24,382 nt of DNA from the NCBI GenBank assembly GCA_016302525.1, contig JAEDNJ010000002.1, positions 1 to 24,382 of the forward strand. The letters are read 5' to 3'. Below, one piece after another: positions 21,977 to 24,382 of the stretch. The notes below the pieces were generated by a model. It searched no databases, was not told where the DNA came from, and saw only the letters and a list, made by a program, of their open reading frames with translations. This DNA is from Phascolarctobacterium sp. GTDB lineage: Bacteria; Bacillota; Negativicutes; Acidaminococcales; Acidaminococcaceae. The position numbers and the translations under genes are program-made. How positions within the stretch are numbered: the stretch's first letter is position 1; each line of letters opens with the position of its first letter.

Positions 21977-22077
21977 AGTTGCAGCGGTAGCCTTGTAAAT
22001 AACGAGATTTTCAAGGAGCTTCTGCCCAATCGTGCGGATTGGTTGGCACCTGTCAGAGCTTGACAGGTGCTTTTTTT
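21977..22077 (+). ncRNA. Structured leader RNA ending in a perfect terminator before the Rpn gene
   Basis: From the predicted start near 21977 the RNA could fold three hairpins. They are CCTTG/CAAGG (about 21993-22017), CCAATC/GATTGG (about 22026-22041), and a perfect 10-base terminator stem (22046-22055 and 22061-22070) with seven T at 22071-22077. The Rpn ribosome binding site begins 7 bases later. It may be an attenuator, a riboswitch of unknown type or a free small RNA. I match it to no known family. Confidence 0.5.
22046..22077 (+). terminator. Intrinsic terminator inside the Rpn leader
   Basis: GCACCTGTCA (22046-22055), loop GAGCT and TGACAGGTGC (22061-22070) form a perfect 10-base stem followed by seven T. 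No gene precedes it on this strand nearer than Fic, which has its own terminator. Confidence 0.85.
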
Positions 22078-22098
22078 GTTAAGAAAGGAGTTTATTTT

Positions 22099-22890
22099 AT
22101 GACTACTGAGGAAACTCGCCAAAAGTACAAAAAGGCCATAGACGAGTTCTGTTTGATGGATGACACCTTTATGGCTGTAGTATTTAGTGAAAATACAAAA
22201 CTCGCAGAAATGTTATTGCATATTATCCTTTTGGATGATAGAATTAGAGTTGTGAGGTGTAGGCATCAATATGTAATTAATAACTTGATTGGTCATTCAT
22301 CATCTTTGGACCTGCTCTGTGAGGATGAGCATGGAAAATACTTCAATGTTGAAGTCCAAAGGACTAACGCTGGTGCAGTACCACAAAGGGCCCGTTACTA
22401 TATGGGACTTATTGATGCAAGGTTTTTCCCATCAGGCACAAAGGATTACAAAGATCTTAGTGATACTTATGTTATTTTTATCACGGAACATGATGTCCTA
22501 GGCTATGGTTTACCTATCTATCATATTAGCCGTAGAATAGAAGAAAATAACGCACTATTTAAGGACGGTGGCAAAATCATCTATGTCAACGCTGAAAAAC
22601 GCTATGAAAAAACACAGCTCAGTATGTTAATGCACGATTTTTTCTGTAAAAATGCTAATGATATTAAAAACAAAGCTCTGGCCGATGAAGTTAGAAGCTA
22701 TAAAGAAACAGAAACGGGGGTTAATAAAATGTGTAAATTAATGCAAGATCTTGCAAAACAAGAGATTATAGAAGTAGCGAAAAATCTCCTAATGGCAGGT
22801 GCAAGCATTGACCTTGTTACCAAAGGAACTAAGCTTTCCCGCGAAGAGGTCGAAGAAATTGCTCTGAACTTGGAAAAGAAAACTGCCTAA
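22099..22890 (+). CDS. Rpn/PD-(D/E)XK nuclease family transposase-like protein
   Basis: This 263-residue protein belongs to the Rpn/YhgA-like PD-(D/E)XK group, often labelled transposase because of distant links to recombination-promoting nucleases. The N-terminal nuclease domain (about 15-185) has SLDLLCEDEHGKYFNVEVQ, giving Asp71 and the Glu85-x-Gln87 motif. ARYYMGLIDARFFPSGTKDY and the strand VIFITEHDVLG follow. The C-terminal 70 residues are helical (KLMQDLAKQEIIEVAKNLLMAGASIDLVTKGTKLSREEVEEI), as in the family. The ATG at 22099 is chosen with AAAGGAG 8 bases before it; an upstream in-frame ATG at 22039 lies before the terminator and is rejected. A DNA-cleaving role is likely but unproven. 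Confidence 0.85.
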   Translation: MTTEETRQKYKKAIDEFCLMDDTFMAVVFSENTKLAEMLLHIILLDDRIRVVRCRHQYVINNLIGHSSSLDLLCEDEHGKYFNVEVQRTNAGAVPQRARYYMGLIDARFFPSGTKDYKDLSDTYVIFITEHDVLGYGLPIYHISRRIEENNALFKDGGKIIYVNAEKRYEKTQLSMLMHDFFCKNANDIKNKALADEVRSYKETETGVNKMCKLMQDLAKQEIIEVAKNLLMAGASIDLVTKGTKLSREEVEEIALNLEKKTA

Positions 22891-22989
22891 CAGCTCCATT
22901 TCCCCTTTAACTAACTCAAGCTAATCTTCTATAAACATAGCTAAAGAGGTGCTGCCGATAGCGGTTAGCCCTTAAGAATGTTGATCAAT

Positions 22990-23032
22990 AACGACCGCAT
23001 AGTTTCCTAAGCTAGCGGTCGTTTTGATTTTT
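22990..23032 (+). terminator. Terminator after the Rpn gene
   Basis: AACGACCGC (22990-22998) and GCGGTCGTT (23015-23023) form a perfect 9-base stem around a 16-base loop, followed by TTGATTTTT. It lies 100 bases after the Rpn stop codon. Confidence 0.75.
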
Positions 23033-23084
23033 AGAATAGTTTTGTCCAATCATATAGCCAAGAGTAAGAGCAATTTCTCCTTTA

Positions 23085-24382
23085 CTACTTCTCTACTAGC
23101 TTTTGATACAGCTTCATCAGCTCGGCAACACAGGCCGCCTCACTGTTGAGCTTTCCCCAAAAGCCATAGGCTTCCATAACAGCCTTGTCGTTGGCCTGAT
23201 GAGCCTTGCGCAGCTCTGGTGGCATAGTCAGCTCGTCATAGAGGTCTGCTAAGCTACTGTCTGGATAAAGGGCACGCGCATCCAAAATAGCCTGAGCTGT
23301 TTTTTCAATCCTTGCCTTTTGTGCTTCTGTCGGCGTGGGCCATGGGAAGTTGTTGTAGACTATGGTGTTTGAATAACGGTAGTCACTCTTCAATCTACCA
23401 GCAACTGCTCTCATCCATGCCATATGTATATTGCTCTCTAATACACCAAAATGAAAAAGATTAGCATTTGGGACAATTGTTGTCGAATTACTAGCTATAT
23501 AATCTGGTTCTAAAAATCCTATAGGAATATATTTCCTTCTTTCGGAAGATGTGCTAGGTATTAATAGATAATTAGTTTGTGGTTGCGATATAAAGAAAAA
23601 CAGGTGTGGTGTCTCTGCTTTTTGTCTAGTTGGTTGTGCTGTACTATTCTCCCTCATATTCTTTACAGCCTGTAATCTTTCTTTTAAGATTTTGTGATTT
23701 AACTCCCTAGGTGTTGCATTGACAAGCCAAAAACAATACCTTATTGAGTTATTGATGTACTCAACTGCACCAATATATGGTTTTATAAACTTTGTTAGTT
23801 CCGGGTAATATTTTATTATTTCCTCTTTTTCAGTTGCATTAAGAATCAGATTTCCACCGTCCGCAGGTTTATTTCCCAATAACATTTTAGGAACATCACA
23901 AATTGGCTTACTTTTGCTCAACACAAAAATATTAGGAGCATCCGTAAGATACGCATTAATGTTATGTGCTTTTATCGCTTTATTATCAAAAATATATTTT
24001 TCTCTTTCTATGTACCCACAACTAAATCCAATAATTACACAATGTACATGAGCCTTAATGCTAGCTTCGCTATCCCAGCGGAAGGTTCTATATGCAAAGT
24101 TTATTTGAATATTATATTGTTTAACTAAGGGTTCCCACATAGCAGCAACTTGCTCACCTTGGCAAATGCTATTAGTAGATACTAATGCTGTTTGAATCTT
24201 TGTACCCTGCATTATTGCGGCAGCCTTGTAATACCACGCTCCCACATAATCAATGCTGTTTGACAGTTTTATTTTACCAAAGATTTTTACGGCTTCAGCT
24301 TTCTGTTCTTTGCTCATCATAGAAGCGCCCACAAACGGCGGATTGCCCATAATATAATTCAGCTTCTCCTTGGGAACCACGC
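23085..24382 (-). CDS. MmeI-like (Type IIL/IIG) DNA adenine methyltransferase-restriction enzyme, C-terminal part
   Basis: The gene runs off the window, so only about 431 C-terminal codons are visible; the N terminus is outside. NPPF (codons at plus 24333-24344) is catalytic motif IV of N6-adenine methyltransferases, in the setting GNPPFVGASMMSKEQ, as in MmeI-type enzymes. The middle (about residues 200-350 of the visible part) is the expected target-recognition region. The end shows the MmeI C-terminal pattern: NNFPWPTPTEAQKARIEKTAQAILDARALYPDSSLADLYDELTMPPELRKAH. Full-length relatives are around 900 residues with an N-terminal nuclease and SAM motif I. Whether those are present must be read from adjoining sequence. 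The recognition region is AT-rich, as in horizontally exchanged modules. Confidence 0.88.
   Translation of the reverse strand, partial: VVPKEKLNYIMGNPPFVGASMMSKEQKAEAVKIFGKIKLSNSIDYVGAWYYKAAAIMQGTKIQTALVSTNSICQGEQVAAMWEPLVKQYNIQINFAYRTFRWDSEASIKAHVHCVIIGFSCGYIEREKYIFDNKAIKAHNINAYLTDAPNIFVLSKSKPICDVPKMLLGNKPADGGNLILNATEKEEIIKYYPELTKFIKPYIGAVEYINNSIRYCFWLVNATPRELNHKILKERLQAVKNMRENSTAQPTRQKAETPHLFFFISQPQTNYLLIPSTSSERRKYIPIGFLEPDYIASNSTTIVPNANLFHFGVLESNIHMAWMRAVAGRLKSDYRYSNTIVYNNFPWPTPTEAQKARIEKTAQAILDARALYPDSSLADLYDELTMPPELRKAHQANDKAVMEAYGFWGKLNSEAACVAELMKLYQKLVEK

Larger units (their letters stand above)
21791..22098. other. Divergent non-coding region between DUF554 and Rpn genes
   Basis: It holds the plus-strand promoter at 21943-21970 and the Rpn leader ending in the 22046-22077 terminator. 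The DUF554 side has only its ribosome binding site and AT-rich sequence (TAATTATTAATAAT at about 21807-21820) with no clear promoter boxes. Confidence 0.5.

Noticed and set aside
22039..22098. Extended N terminus of the Rpn protein from 22039
   Set aside because: The extra codons cross a perfect terminator hairpin; the ATG at 22099 has AAAGGAG 8 bases before it.
1..24382. CRISPR array, tRNA or rRNA gene, intact insertion sequence
   Set aside because: No regularly spaced repeats, cloverleaf-like segments, rRNA landmarks or paired terminal repeats with a transposase were seen on either strand.

Overview
This window looks like a chromosomal segment of a low-to-mid-GC, double-membraned Firmicute, most likely Negativicutes (an Acidaminococcaceae or Phascolarctobacterium-like gut bacterium). 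The reasons are the Firmicute-type order 3D/G5-domain protein - RNase M5 - RsmA, the DUF951 and YchF proteins, and a branched-chain amino-acid ABC operon followed by a CBS/ACT regulator. The lineage is inferred from gene content and was not tested by a search.

Region 1 (1-8.4 kb) is housekeeping. A + strand HD hydrolase gene overlaps rsmA tail-to-tail. The minus strand then carries rsmA, rnmV, a 3D/G5 cell-wall protein gene, a MATE transporter, a PHP phosphatase and ychF. A divergent mscS-type channel gene and an unidentified exported protein share a two-way terminator. Region 2 (8.7-10.4 kb) is an AT-rich two-gene insert: an AAA ATPase with an SMC/ABC-like head and a small TOPRIM/RloB-like protein. 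They are translationally coupled and resemble RloAB, AbiL and PARIS phage-defence pairs.

Region 3 (10.5-17.6 kb) is one long minus-strand liv operon: two diverged binding lipoproteins, livH, livM, livG, livF, a CBS-CBS-ACT protein and DUF951. It starts at a near-consensus promoter (TTGACA-18-TATAAT) and ends in a long-stem terminator. Its leader can fold two mutually exclusive hairpins. Two strong hairpins separate the binding-protein genes from the membrane and ATPase genes, which fits unequal expression of the two parts.

Region 4 (18.0-24.4 kb) is an accessory, largely AT-rich island. It holds a small membrane protein, a three-gene DUF3990 (ADP-ribosyltransferase-like) / small protein / DUF3791 cassette resembling a toxin-antitoxin system, a self-inhibited Fic enzyme, a DUF554 membrane protein and an Rpn-type PD-(D/E)XK nuclease. 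The nuclease gene has a leader RNA ending in a perfect terminator directly before its ribosome binding site. At the window edge is the C-terminal part of an MmeI-like restriction-modification methyltransferase. No tRNA, rRNA, CRISPR array or intact insertion sequence was seen.

The strongest candidates for something undescribed are the ATPase/TOPRIM pair, the DUF3990 cassette, the terminator-bearing leader of the Rpn gene, and the promoter at 3177-3205. That promoter is built so that only transcripts started there leave the 3D-protein ribosome binding site unpaired.
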